A stretch of 64,000 nt of DNA, from NCBI GenBank assembly GCA_945860295.1, contig CAMAQH010000006.1, positions 1 to 64,000 of the forward strand, written 5' to 3'. Source of the DNA: Prosthecobacter debontii. Lineage in GTDB: Bacteria; Verrucomicrobiota; Verrucomicrobiia; Verrucomicrobiales; Verrucomicrobiaceae. A program made the translations under genes and the position numbers. The notes beneath the pieces were generated by a model. That model did no database searches. It saw nothing but the letters and a program-made list of their open reading frames with translations, and had not been told where the DNA came from. Shown here piece by piece: positions 7,756 through 22,241 of the stretch; within the stretch, counting starts at the first letter, position 1, and every line of letters starts with the position of its first letter.

Positions 7756-9818
7756 GTGAGACGCCTCTACTGGCCATCGTTGGGAACCCAAATTGTGGGA
7801 AAACAACCCTCTTTAACCTGCTCACAGGTCTGCGCCAAAAGGTGGCAAACTACCCCGGCGTGACCGTGGAGAAAAAGATCGGCGAATGCTGGTCCCAGCA
7901 TGGCAAGAAGCTCAGGTTGATCGATCTACCGGGTGCTTACAGCCTGAATGCGCGCAGTCCTGATGAGGCTGTGCTGCGTGATGTGCTGTTGGGCCGTCGT
8001 GAGGACACACCGCGCCCTGATCGTGTGGTCATCGTTGTCGATGCGGCCAATCTGGAGCGCAACCTTTACCTAGCCAGTCAAGTTCTCGAACTCGGTCTAC
8101 CGACCGTGATCGCATTGAACATGGTCGATGTCGCCGAGGAGAAACAGTGGCTTATCAATGTGCCAAAGCTCGCCGAAGAACTTGGTGTGCCAGTGGTGAC
8201 CATGCAGGCCACGACAGGGAAGGGGCTGCTCGAACTCAAGGCAGCCATGAGTCGTGAAGAACTGCCCAAACCACGCTGGCATTCAGCGCCTCTACCTGAG
8301 GTCATCCGCGCTGCATTGCATGGTATTCGCGCCGAGTTACTGCTCAGCGGCGCTGTGCATGAAAATACATCCCTGCTTGAGCCACTGTATCTGCTTTCCG
8401 ATCACGATCCGCTGCGTGCTGGCATTCAGGATGTGCATCTTGGTCAGATTCAACGAGGACGCCATGCCTTAGAGGCGGCGAATTCAGGCTGGGAGGATCA
8501 GCTCGTCAATGATCGCTACACCGCTATCGAAAAACTCTGTCAGAAGGTTTTGAATCGTCCCGATCAGGAGCTGCCCTCGCTAACCCAAAAGCTCGACCAT
8601 TGGCTCCTGCATCCTTGGTTGGGTGGGCTGACCGTTCTGGCCATTCTCGTCTTCCTTTTCTACCTCATCTTCAAAGTCGCCGAAGGTCCAATGGGCTGGA
8701 TCGAGGCCGCTTTTGCCGCGCTTGGCTCCTGGGTCACAGGGGCGATGCCTCCAGGTGATCTCCGTGATCTGATCGTCGATGGCGCGATCAATGGCGTGTC
8801 CGGCGTGGTTATTTTCTTGCCGCAGATTTTGATCCTCTTCTTCTTCATCGGCATCATGGAGGACACCGGCTACATGGCGCGACTGGCCTTCATCATGGAC
8901 CGGCTGATGAGCATCGTCGGCCTGAATGGGAAAGCCTTCCTACCATTCCTCAGCTCTTACGCCTGCGCCGTCCCCGGAGTCATGGCCACCCGAACCATTG
9001 ATAGTCCCAAGGATCGTCTCATCACCATCCTTGTCGCTCCGCTGGCGAGCTGTTCGGCGCGTCTGCCGGTCTACCTGCTGCTCATCAGCGCCTTCATGCC
9101 TAACTCGGTTTCGATCTGGGCTAAAGCCTCCATCATGGTCGGGCTTTACGCATTGGGGACACTTGGTGCGTTTTTCTTTGCCTGGCTACTTAACAAAGGC
9201 GTCATGCGCGGGGCCAACGCACCGATGATCCTGGAGATGCCGACCTACAAGATGCCATCGCTCAAGTCGATACTTCTGCTCGTCTGGCAGCGCGCGAAAG
9301 CATTTTTGGCTCGCGCAGGCACCGTCATCTTTGGGATATCCATCCTCATCTGGGCTGCCTCGACCTATCCAAAGACTGATTCACCCGATGCTTCCATCCG
9401 CTTGGAGAAAAGCATTGCAGGCAGGGCAGGGCATCTCATCGAGCCCGTCATCGCGCCACTCGGTTATGATTGGAAGATCGGCATCGGCCTCATCGGCAGC
9501 TTTGCGGCCCGGGAAGTATTCGTGAACACCATGTCGGTTGTTTATGCCGTCGAAGCAGAAGAAGAGGATATGACCCCGCTACGCGATCATCTGCGCGCCG
9601 AAACCCGTGCCGATGGTAAGCCTGTCTATTCTCCGCTCGTCTGCATCAGCCTGCTCGTCTTCTATGTCTTCGCCATGCAATGCGTCAGCACGATGGCCAT
9701 CGTCAAACGAGAGACGAACTCTTGGGGCTGGATGTGGTTCCAGCTCTTCTTTATGACAGGCACTGCCTATGTCCTAGCGCTGGGCATTTACCAGATCGGC
9801 ACCGCGCTGGGTTACTGA
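7752..9818 (+). CDS. feoB: Ferrous iron transporter FeoB
   Basis: The 688-residue protein begins with a G-protein domain: G1 GNPNCGKTT, a G2 Thr in YPGVTVEKK, G3 DLPG and G4 NMVD. A helical linker (about residues 170-280) follows, then a polytopic membrane region of Gate type with two repeats (for example VVIFLPQILILFFFIGIMEDTGY and LLVFYVFAMQC). The Cys in LSSYACAVPG matches the conserved Cys of the Gate motif. FeoB imports Fe(II) across the inner membrane. Length is slightly short of the 700-770 usual but no domain is missing. Confidence 0.95.
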   Translation: MSETPLLAIVGNPNCGKTTLFNLLTGLRQKVANYPGVTVEKKIGECWSQHGKKLRLIDLPGAYSLNARSPDEAVLRDVLLGRREDTPRPDRVVIVVDAANLERNLYLASQVLELGLPTVIALNMVDVAEEKQWLINVPKLAEELGVPVVTMQATTGKGLLELKAAMSREELPKPRWHSAPLPEVIRAALHGIRAELLLSGAVHENTSLLEPLYLLSDHDPLRAGIQDVHLGQIQRGRHALEAANSGWEDQLVNDRYTAIEKLCQKVLNRPDQELPSLTQKLDHWLLHPWLGGLTVLAILVFLFYLIFKVAEGPMGWIEAAFAALGSWVTGAMPPGDLRDLIVDGAINGVSGVVIFLPQILILFFFIGIMEDTGYMARLAFIMDRLMSIVGLNGKAFLPFLSSYACAVPGVMATRTIDSPKDRLITILVAPLASCSARLPVYLLLISAFMPNSVSIWAKASIMVGLYALGTLGAFFFAWLLNKGVMRGANAPMILEMPTYKMPSLKSILLLVWQRAKAFLARAGTVIFGISILIWAASTYPKTDSPDASIRLEKSIAGRAGHLIEPVIAPLGYDWKIGIGLIGSFAAREVFVNTMSVVYAVEAEEEDMTPLRDHLRAETRADGKPVYSPLVCISLLVFYVFAMQCVSTMAIVKRETNSWGWMWFQLFFMTGTAYVLALGIYQIGTALGY

Positions 9819-9875
9819 TCTCGATCAGTCAGATCCGTTCGACCAGACGTATCTTTGCGAACTACCCAACTCACC

Positions 9876-10016
9876 ATGTCCTCCGAACTCCAATTCTGGC
9901 TCGCCCTCGGCATCGTCGTCTTCACCGTCGGCACCTTTGTTTTCCAGGCTTTTCGGTCTAGAAAGACAGGTTGCGGCGGTGCCTGTGGTTGCCCGCAAAA
10001 GCCCAACAGGAAGTAA
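9876..10016 (+). CDS. FeoB-associated Cys-rich single-pass membrane protein
   Basis: A 46-residue open frame: SSELQFWLALGIVVFTVGTF gives one TM segment, followed by a basic patch (FRSRKTG) and a Cys cluster CGGACGC near the C-terminus. It starts 57 bases after the feoB stop on the same strand. Small proteins of just this form (TM segment plus C-terminal Cys cluster) are common after feoB and are annotated as FeoB-associated Cys-rich membrane proteins; a metal-relay or redox role has been proposed but is unproven. Confidence 0.75.
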   Translation: MSSELQFWLALGIVVFTVGTFVFQAFRSRKTGCGGACGCPQKPNRK

Positions 10017-10063
10017 GAAGGTGAAATCAATCGGAACCCTGTAAAATAAGGGTAAGGATGAGC

Positions 10064-10081
10064 TTGTGAAAAATTTCACAA
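10064..10081. promoter_or_regulatory. CRP/FNR-type palindrome upstream of the ATP synthase operon
   Basis: TTGTGAAA (10064-10071) and TTTCACAA (10074-10081) form an inverted repeat with a 2-base centre. It contains TGTGA-N6-TCACA, the consensus recognised by CRP-family regulators. It lies 67 bases upstream of the atpB start. It could also act as a small hairpin, but the arms are AT-rich and no T-run specific to it follows. Confidence 0.45.
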
Positions 10082-10147
10082 TTAAGTCTTGCCTCTGTCA
10101 ATCCTACGGCTAAAAACACGTCTGCCAATTTCGGCCCGCCTCTTACT

Positions 10148-11026
10148 ATGGAGTTACTTTCTGCCTTTACCCCGACCTCGCCTTTGCTCGCTAACGTGAG
10201 TTCAAAGGCGACTGAGTTGTTTCATGAGGGCGGTGTTCTCGCTTTCCTGACAAACTCAGTGCTAGTCGCGCTCGTGGTTCTTGGGGTCGTTTTTTGGTTC
10301 TCCCGCAAGGCGACGTCGAACATGACGCTCATCCCCCACAAGGCGCAGAACTTCTTCGAGTTCATCATTGAGTTCCTTTATGATCGCGTCGTCGGCATCG
10401 TCGGTGAAAAACAGGCCAAGCTGGCCTTCCCGCTACTCGGAACCCTCTTTATTTACATTCTCGTCTCCAATTGGTTTGGCCTCATCCCTGGAGTCGGCAC
10501 GATTGGCTTTGGTGATCCGGTCGGCCCATTCATGGTGGGTGAGGTTCATGACCCGCTGCTCCGCCCGCCAACGGCTGATTTAAATGCGACACTTGCTCTC
10601 TCCATCTCTGCTTTCTTGGTGTGGTTTTATCTGACCATCAAAGAACTCGGTGTCTGGGGTTTCCTGGTTCACACATTCGGAGCCAAAGGTGGCCTCAAAG
10701 GCATCATGGGTTTTGTCGTTGCCATCGTCTTCCTGTTTGTTGGTGTGATCGAGGTTGTTTCCATGATTCTTCGTCCGATGACGCTCTCCGTTCGACTCTA
10801 TGGAAACATCTTCGCTGGTGAGAGCGTGCTTCACACCTTGGGCGGGCTTTTAGACAAAGCTGGCTATCCCTGGAGCTTCATCGGAAGCGTCCTTTTCCCT
10901 TTCCCTTTCTATTTCATGGAGCTCTTAGTCGGCCTGCTCCAGGCCATCGTCTTCACACTTCTCTGCTCCGTTTACATCCAGCTATCCACTACCCACGACG
11001 AACATTCCGAGGAAGAGCACCATTAA
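10148..11026 (+). CDS. atpB: F1Fo ATP synthase subunit a
   Basis: A 292-residue polytopic Fo subunit that forms the proton half-channels beside the c-ring. The essential Arg is R216 in TLSVRLYGNIFAGE. Other family landmarks are IPHKAQNFFEFIIEFLYD near the first TM and the C-terminal helix LLVGLLQAIVFTLLCSVYI. The first gene of an eight-gene operon in standard order; no atpI is seen upstream. The His/Glu-rich C-terminus (HDEHSEEEHH) is unusual but probably exposed. Confidence 0.95.
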   Translation: MELLSAFTPTSPLLANVSSKATELFHEGGVLAFLTNSVLVALVVLGVVFWFSRKATSNMTLIPHKAQNFFEFIIEFLYDRVVGIVGEKQAKLAFPLLGTLFIYILVSNWFGLIPGVGTIGFGDPVGPFMVGEVHDPLLRPPTADLNATLALSISAFLVWFYLTIKELGVWGFLVHTFGAKGGLKGIMGFVVAIVFLFVGVIEVVSMILRPMTLSVRLYGNIFAGESVLHTLGGLLDKAGYPWSFIGSVLFPFPFYFMELLVGLLQAIVFTLLCSVYIQLSTTHDEHSEEEHH

Positions 11027-11097
11027 GAACCCTTTACTCACAGGACCATGCGCAACGTGTGGATGTGAGTGACCCAACAAACTAAAACTACATCACT

Positions 11098-11337
11098 ATG
11101 ATCTCTGAACTCATGATCCTCGCTGAAGCCGCTGACGCAGTCGGTGGCATTTCTGGAAACATCACCCAGGCCGTCGGTGGCGCTGGTGCCGCTATCGGCG
11201 TCGGCCTCATCGGATCCAAGGCTGTCGAAGCCGTCGGTCGTAACCCAGGTGCTTTCGGTAACATCCTGACACTCGGCATTATCGCCATGGCCCTCGCAGA
11301 AGGTCTTGGTATTCTTGCCTTCTTCGTCAGCAAGTAA
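11098..11337 (+). CDS. atpE: F1Fo ATP synthase subunit c
   Basis: A 79-residue hairpin of two TM helices with a Gly/Ala-rich first helix (GGAGAAIGVGLIGSKAVEAVG), the polar loop RNPGAF and a second helix carrying the ion-binding carboxylate E68 in AMALAEGLGI. The Glu is followed by Gly rather than Ser/Thr, and the helix-1 Gln typical of Na+-binding rings is absent, so proton coupling is expected. A terminator-like hairpin sits just downstream. Confidence 0.95.
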   Translation: MISELMILAEAADAVGGISGNITQAVGGAGAAIGVGLIGSKAVEAVGRNPGAFGNILTLGIIAMALAEGLGILAFFVSK

Positions 11338-11350
11338 TTGCAAATCACAC

Positions 11351-11376
11351 AGCGGGCTATTTTAGCCCGCTGCTTT
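11351..11376 (+). terminator. Hairpin with T-run between atpE and atpF
   Basis: AGCGGGCT (11351-11358) and AGCCCGCT (11364-11371) form an 8-bp GC-rich stem with loop ATTTT, followed by GCTTTTT. It is 13 bases after the atpE stop and inside the operon, so it is best read as partial attenuation or 3'-end protection favouring subunit c over the F1 genes. Confidence 0.7.
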
Positions 11377-11425
11377 TTCACCTTCCTTTTCTTCAGTCTT
11401 CACTCGCTCGTTCACTCTCCCAGCC

Positions 11426-11983
11426 ATGGAACTCTTCTCGCCTATCTCTGGAACCATCATGCCAATGCTCGCTGCTGGTAAGGTGGACGAAATGACCCGG
11501 AAATTTGGTCTGTCCTTTCCCAAGTTCTTGGCTCAGGTCCTGATTTTCATCGCTGTTTATGCGATCCTGAAGAAGTTCGCCTTTGGCCCTATCCTAGCCA
11601 TGCTAGAGCAGCGCCGCCAACGAATTGCCGATGGTGAAGCCAAGCTCGACAAGATCGCCAAAAATTTGGTAGACGCAGAGCTCAGCGCTAAAACCGTCTT
11701 GGACAAAGCCAACGATGACGCAACTCGTCTCATTAAAGAAGCTGGTGACAGCGCCAAGTCACTGACTGAAAAGCGCCAGCAAGAGGCCATCCATGAGGCT
11801 AGCCATATCCTCGCTAAAGCGCGCGAAGCTTCGACGCTCGAACACGAGCAACTCATGGCCCAGCTCAAGCGTGAGTTCGGTCGCATGGTCACAGATGCCA
11901 CCAGCCGTGTCACCGGCAAGGTTCTCAACACAGACGATCAGAGCCGCATCAATCAAGAGACCAGCGCTCAAGTCTCTCTGTAA
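11426..11983 (+). CDS. atpF: F1Fo ATP synthase subunit b
   Basis: A 185-residue peripheral-stalk subunit. A single TM helix (about residues 34-52, LAQVLIFIAVYAILKK) is followed by the conserved FGPILAMLEQRRQRI segment and a long charged helical stalk rich in Ala, Lys and Glu. The N-terminus before the TM is about 30 residues, longer than in E. coli. The start ATG at 11426 follows the terminator-like hairpin by about 50 bases. Dimerises and links Fo subunit a to delta on F1. Confidence 0.92.
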   Translation: MELFSPISGTIMPMLAAGKVDEMTRKFGLSFPKFLAQVLIFIAVYAILKKFAFGPILAMLEQRRQRIADGEAKLDKIAKNLVDAELSAKTVLDKANDDATRLIKEAGDSAKSLTEKRQQEAIHEASHILAKAREASTLEHEQLMAQLKREFGRMVTDATSRVTGKVLNTDDQSRINQETSAQVSL

Positions 11984-12012
11984 TTTCTCGTGTTTTTTTG
12001 ACCTAACCGACC

Positions 12013-12408
12013 ATGAAAATCAGCAAGGAAGCCCGCCGCACCTCTCGTCAGCTTTTCCGTATCTGCATCGCAGATGGTCGGCTCGATGAAGGCCGCGTCA
12101 GGACCGTGGTTAATGGCGTCGCTAGCAGCAAGCCCCATGGTTATCTTGGTATCCTTGATTCTTTTTCCCGCCTAGTCGCCAATGAGATCAATGGTCAGCG
12201 CGCCTTGGTCGAAAGTGCGACTCAACTGACTCCGTCCATCGCTGTCGATCTTCAGATCAGCCTTTCAAAGAAGTACGGACGCACGCTCAATCTGGAGTTC
12301 AATGTGAACCCGGAACTGCTCGGCGGCATCCGCGTGAAAGTAGGTAGCGACGTCTGGGACGGCTCCGTCAAAGCGCGCCTCGAAGCCCTCAAGAACTCCC
12401 TTTCCTAA
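12013..12408 (+). CDS. atpH: F1Fo ATP synthase subunit delta, short form
   Basis: The C-terminal half is clear: ATQLTPSIAVDLQISLSKKYGRTLNLEFNV then PELLGGIRVKVGSDVWDGSVKARLEAL, the signature of delta/OSCP. At 131 residues the protein is about 45 shorter than the usual 175-180; the loss is in the N-terminal helical domain that docks on the alpha subunits, of which only a reduced version (ARRTSRQLFRICIADGRL to RLVANEINGQRA) remains. No in-frame extension is available upstream because atpF ends 29 bases before. Likely a lineage feature rather than a truncation, since the operon is otherwise intact. Confidence 0.88.
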   Translation: MKISKEARRTSRQLFRICIADGRLDEGRVRTVVNGVASSKPHGYLGILDSFSRLVANEINGQRALVESATQLTPSIAVDLQISLSKKYGRTLNLEFNVNPELLGGIRVKVGSDVWDGSVKARLEALKNSLS

Positions 12409-12432
12409 TCCATTTTTTAAACGCCCGAATCT

Positions 12433-13962
12433 ATGAGTAACATCCTCCAGGAAATCGAATCCCAAATCGCCGGCCTCAAGACTGCTGTGACGAAGTCAAA
12501 TGTCGGCATCGTCCGTGAAATCGGCGATGGTGCCGCCAAGATCGAAGGTTTGAGCGATGTCATGCTCAACGAAATGATCGAGTTCCCAGGCGGTGTTTAC
12601 GGCCTCGCGCTCAACCTCGAAGAAACCGAAGTCGGCTGCGTGCTGCTCGGTGACGGCGTGGGCATCAAAGCTGGCGACGAAGTGAAAACCACCGGTCGTC
12701 TCCTTTCCGTTCCTGTCGGCAAGAGTCTCCTTGGTCGCGTTGTCAACGCGCTCGGCCAAGCCATCGATGGCAAAGGCGACATCAAAGGTGAAGCCCAGTA
12801 TCCAGTCGAAAAACTCGCTCCTGGCATTATCGCCCGTAAATCGGTTTCCGTTCCCGTGCAAACAGGCATCATGAGCATCGACGCCATGATCCCGATTGGC
12901 CGTGGTCAGCGTGAGTTGATCATCGGTGACCGTTCCACCGGCAAGACCACCATCGCGGTGGACACCATCATTTCCCAGGCCCAGCAGAACAAAGCCGCCG
13001 AACAGGGTAAGCTCGCAGGTCACAAGCCTCTCTATTGCATCTACGTCGCTATCGGCCAGAAGCAGTCGAACGTCGCCCGCGTCGTTAAGACGCTCGAAGA
13101 CGCCGGTGCCATGGAATACACCACTATTGTTAGTGCTTCTGCCTCTGACAGCGCCGTGAATCAATACCTCGCTCCTTACACCGGTTGCGCCATTGGTGAG
13201 TGGTTCATGGATCAGGGCCAAGACGCTCTCATCGTCTTTGATGACCTTTCCAAGCAGGCCGTCGCCTATCGCCAAGTGTCCCTCATCTTGAAGCGCCCTT
13301 CCGGTCGTGAAGCTTATCCTGGTGACGTCTTCTATCTCCACAGCCGTCTCCTTGAGCGTGCTTGCCGCGTGAATGAAAATTACGGTGGTGGTTCCATGAC
13401 CGCTCTGCCGATCATCGAGACGCAGGCCGGCGACGTGTCCGCTTACATCCCGACGAACGTGATTTCCATCACCGATGGTCAGATCTTCCTCGAAACCGAC
13501 TTGTTCTATCAAGGTATACGCCCCGCTATTTCGGTCGGTCTTTCCGTCTCCCGTGTGGGTTCCGCCGCTCAGACCAAGGCCATCAAGAAAGTGTCTGGCA
13601 CGACCAAACTCGACCTCGCCCAGTTCCGCGAACTCGCTGCCTTCGCGCAGTTCGGTTCTGACCTTGATGCTGGCACAAAAGCCAAACTCGATCGCGGTGC
13701 TCGCATCGTCGAACTCTTCAAGCAGCAGCAGTATCAGCCGAAGAGCCTCGCCATCATGGTGTGCTCTTTGTATGCGATGCAGAAGGGTTACTTCGACAAC
13801 GTCGCCGTGGAGCGCATCAAAGAGTGCCAGGCCAAACTCGAAGACTACATGACCACTCGCAAAGCGGCCATGCTTGAGAAGCTCGCCAATGAGAAGACCC
13901 TCGACAACGTCGAAGCCGACTTGAAGACCGCTCTCGAGGACTTCAAGGCGAGCTGGAAGTAA
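12433..13962 (+). CDS. atpA: F1Fo ATP synthase subunit alpha
   Basis: A 509-residue F1 subunit, normal length. It has the non-catalytic nucleotide site (Walker A GDRSTGKT, residues about 170-177), the beta-barrel start [18 protein letters not shown] and the family signature [17 protein letters not shown]. It alternates with beta in the F1 hexamer. Codon use is strongly C/G-ending compared with neighbours such as the tol genes, as expected of a highly expressed gene. Confidence 0.97.
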   Translation: MSNILQEIESQIAGLKTAVTKSNVGIVREIGDGAAKIEGLSDVMLNEMIEFPGGVYGLALNLEETEVGCVLLGDGVGIKAGDEVKTTGRLLSVPVGKSLLGRVVNALGQAIDGKGDIKGEAQYPVEKLAPGIIARKSVSVPVQTGIMSIDAMIPIGRGQRELIIGDRSTGKTTIAVDTIISQAQQNKAAEQGKLAGHKPLYCIYVAIGQKQSNVARVVKTLEDAGAMEYTTIVSASASDSAVNQYLAPYTGCAIGEWFMDQGQDALIVFDDLSKQAVAYRQVSLILKRPSGREAYPGDVFYLHSRLLERACRVNENYGGGSMTALPIIETQAGDVSAYIPTNVISITDGQIFLETDLFYQGIRPAISVGLSVSRVGSAAQTKAIKKVSGTTKLDLAQFRELAAFAQFGSDLDAGTKAKLDRGARIVELFKQQQYQPKSLAIMVCSLYAMQKGYFDNVAVERIKECQAKLEDYMTTRKAAMLEKLANEKTLDNVEADLKTALEDFKASWK

Positions 13963-13997
13963 ATTGGATCTGAGATCTACATTTTAATTTTCTAACC

Positions 13998-16375
<2,378 letters not shown>

Positions 16376-16381
16376 CCTCGC

Positions 16382-16470
16382 AATGACGAAGGCAGTATGA
16401 CGAATGACGAAATTTAACCGATCCAGCCACCAGTCTTCTCAGCCCCCGTCGTCATTCGCCATTAGCCATT
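16382..16470. repeat. AATGACGAATGA-family repeat and hairpin between atpD and atpC
   Basis: The gap contains AATGACGAA (16382-16390), CGAATGACGA (16401-16410) and its inverted copy TCGTCATTCG (16449-16458), a 10-bp perfect stem with a 38-base loop. The same motif recurs in other gaps at 56698-56775, 58772-58783 and partially at 33377-33387. It probably represents a dispersed intergenic repeat or sequence scar, and could form an mRNA hairpin inside the atp operon. Confidence 0.6.
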
Positions 16471-16485
16471 TAGTTTTACCCCGAC

Positions 16486-16902
16486 ATGCCCCTTAAACTC
16501 GAAATTGTCACTCCCGAAGCCCGCATCTTTTCAGATGACGTCGATACCGTCGTGCTTCCAGGTTTCGAAGGTGAGATGGGCGTCCTGCCGTCTCACGCCC
16601 CGCTTGTCACCACTCTGAAGCCCGGTGAACTGCGCTATACCAAAGGTGGCAAGACCACTGAAATGGCCGTTGGCGAAGGCCTCGTCGAAGTCACTGGCAC
16701 CACCACTCGTGTGCTGACCGACATGGCCATCCACGCCGATGCCATCGACGAACAAGCTGTCGAAGAAGCCATCGCCCGCGCGCACAAATCTCTCGCCGAC
16801 CTCAAGCCCGGCGAGCAGCAGGAAGAAGTCGCCGCCGTCATGGCCATGATCCAGCGTAGCACCGCCCAGCTTCACCTGAAGCGTAAACGCCGTACACTTT
16901 AA
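16486..16902 (+). CDS. atpC: F1Fo ATP synthase subunit epsilon
   Basis: A 138-residue F1 central-stalk subunit with the N-terminal beta-sandwich (LKLEIVTPEARIFSDDVDTVVLPGFEGEMGVLPSHAPLVTTL) and a C-terminal helical hairpin (EEAIARAHKSLADL through MIQRSTAQLHLKRKRR). It inhibits ATP hydrolysis and completes the rotor. It is separated from atpD by 110 bases that hold a repeat, a larger gap than elsewhere in the operon. Confidence 0.95.
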   Translation: MPLKLEIVTPEARIFSDDVDTVVLPGFEGEMGVLPSHAPLVTTLKPGELRYTKGGKTTEMAVGEGLVEVTGTTTRVLTDMAIHADAIDEQAVEEAIARAHKSLADLKPGEQQEEVAAVMAMIQRSTAQLHLKRKRRTL

Positions 16903-17086
16903 TAGCTTGAACAGGGCAGGGTGAGTTGTCCTACTCCCTAATGCGCCGTTCTCTAGTGGACGATTGCAGATGTTCAGCCAGTGGTCGACTTTCGGAGAAT
17001 CACCGACACCCGTGTTCTGCGCGTATGGAGATCGTGTCCGCTTTAGCCTTATCGAAGGAGGACTCTTTAAATCTCATCCTCCTCTG

Positions 17087-17497
17087 TTACCAGAACTTCA
17101 CGCCTTCGTTCTGCTCGATCCACAGGCCCAGGACCTCGCGTGTGCCGTCGGCGGCGACGCCCAGGGCTCGATACACGACTTTGTTCCGCACGGTGCCTTC
17201 GTCGCGAATGCGCACGCGCAAGTCGTCGAGATGCTCTAGCATCGCTTTGATGTCGCGCACGGACATGCTACGGGCGTAAAGGGCTATGATCTTATCTTCG
17301 AAACCTGGTAGTTTCTTTTGCCACTTGGGCACCAGTAGCGGCTCGAAACTGCTGTGCCTGACGCGTGGCAAAGTGATGGCCATCTCGCTGCTGTCTCCGA
17401 GCACCGTCCTGGCGCTGAAGCCGTTGCGGCAGTTGCCCTCGGGTTCGGCGCTTTCGCCTTGCTCGTCGAGCACCAGATCGGTGTGGCTGCGTCCAGT
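17087..17497 (-). pseudogene. IS256 (Mutator) family transposase remnant
   Basis: A minus-strand frame contains pieces characteristic of IS256-type transposases: DEQGESAEPEGNCRNGFSA, then ITLPRVRHSSFEPLLVPKWQ, KKLPGFEDKIIALYARSMSV, and after a jump KVVYRALGVAADGTREVLGL ending WIEQNEGVKFW and a stop. About 70 residues between SVRDIKAMLEHL and KVVYRAL are missing, including the first catalytic Asp region, and both the N-terminus and everything after KFW are gone. The element is dead. Terminal inverted repeats were not recognised. Its upstream edge at about 17498 touches another broken gene, so it probably marks an old insertion. Confidence 0.8.
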
Positions 17498-17498
17498 T

Positions 17499-17909
17499 TT
17501 AAGACGATGGTGTGTCCGAGATGTCTGCAATGCTGTCGATGTTGTCAGCACTGAGGATGATGCCCTGCGCCCAATTACTGCGCACATGCCCGTTGATCTC
17601 CTTGGTGCGTATGACATTCCCTAGGACGCCACTTTGTGCTTCGATGGCGATGGGTCCCGTGCCTGCACCGGTGTAGCGCACCTCAAAGCCACCGTGGTCG
17701 AGTGTGATATTGTGTGAGGTGATGAGGATGCGCTAGTCGAGAGTCTCCGTGAGGTAGTAGCGTCAAGGGTAGGCGAGCATGCAGTAGTCGAGACTGCCAT
17801 TGAGATTGGCGTTGTTTGTATCGCGACTGGGGATGTGCTCGCCCGCGTCGAGCTGCATCAGCGTCTTCATTGAAGAAGTGGGATTACCGCCGAGCGTCAG
17901 CGCCCGATA
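17499..17909 (-). pseudogene. Broken gene fragment of unknown family beside the transposase remnant
   Basis: One minus-strand frame runs from just after the kinase stop to the edge of the transposase remnant and reads like protein (LTLGGNPTSSMKTLMQLDAG, then SRDTNNANLNGSLDYCMLAY, and later VLGNVIRTKEINGHVRSNWA) but carries two in-frame stops (TGA and TAG) in its first half. I do not recognise the family; the Asn/Gly/Thr-rich style suggests an exported beta-rich protein. Probably a tail left after the IS256-type insertion. Confidence 0.35.
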
Positions 17910-21530
<3,621 letters not shown>

Positions 21531-22208
21531 TTAGTTAGTCGCCGAGTAAAGGTTCATCAGGTGGCGTAGCTCCACATTCACCTCCGCCTCATCGCTCGCG
21601 GTCACCGCTACATGAGCGCGCACCCGTTCACGAAAGCGTTGACGCAAATGATGTGCCGCCACCCGCGCCGTGCCCTCTGACATGCCGAGTTGCGCAGCCA
21701 CCTCCGAACGGCGTGCATCCTTGCGATCCACTTGCAGGAGCTCGCTGAGCACCACGAATTGCTGTTCCTTGCCCGCCGACTGCGCCGCGCACACAGCCTC
21801 CACTTCTTGGTTATCAAACTCCACCCGCTGCCAGCGCCCACTGCGCTGTTCCGGGTTCCTCGAGCGATGCCAATTCAGCATGAAATTCTTCAGTCCACCA
21901 AGCAGATACGAGCGCCGCCGAGCCTTCTCGCGATCCGCCGCCCCGAGACGCCACTTCCCCAGCAAGTGAACAAAGAACGACTGCGTTATGTCCTCATCCT
22001 CCGCCAAGTCCATGCCTTGCCGCCGCGCATAGGTGTAGAGTGGCGCCGAATACATGCGGCAGAAAGTCTCAAGAGAAGAACACGCCATCGTATCATGACC
22101 GCCCGCCAGGCAAACTTGCGTCCACGGCTTTTCTGGGAAGCTTGAGTTATGAGTGTGTTCTGGATCCATCGGTTCACATAAAGATGGCTGTTGCAACTCG
22201 GCGCGCAT
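21531..22208 (-). CDS. ECF-type RNA polymerase sigma factor linked to a Ser/Thr kinase
   Basis: A 225-residue sigma factor. Region 2 lies at about 45-110 (LETFCRMYSAPLYTYARRQG, EDEDITQSFFVHLL) and region 4 at about 150-195 with a helix-turn-helix (RSEVAAQLGMSEGTARVAAHHLRQRFRE). This type, with QSFF and a long linker, commonly precedes Ser/Thr kinase genes in planctomycetes and verrucomicrobia. The start is uncertain: an ATG 13 codons inside (at 22169, MDPEHTHNSS) is equally good, and neither has a clear Shine-Dalgarno sequence. The kinase start abuts its stop codon, pointing to coupled expression and probable control by phosphorylation. Confidence 0.85.
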   Translation of the reverse strand: MRAELQQPSLCEPMDPEHTHNSSFPEKPWTQVCLAGGHDTMACSSLETFCRMYSAPLYTYARRQGMDLAEDEDITQSFFVHLLGKWRLGAADREKARRRSYLLGGLKNFMLNWHRSRNPEQRSGRWQRVEFDNQEVEAVCAAQSAGKEQQFVVLSELLQVDRKDARRSEVAAQLGMSEGTARVAAHHLRQRFRERVRAHVAVTASDEAEVNVELRHLMNLYSATN

Positions 22209-22241
22209 CCGAAAAATTGGATGAAGCCCAACTCAAGAGAT

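Noticed and set aside
12496-13512. A 338-codon minus-strand frame opposite atpA
   Set aside because: Shadow of atpA with low-complexity composition.
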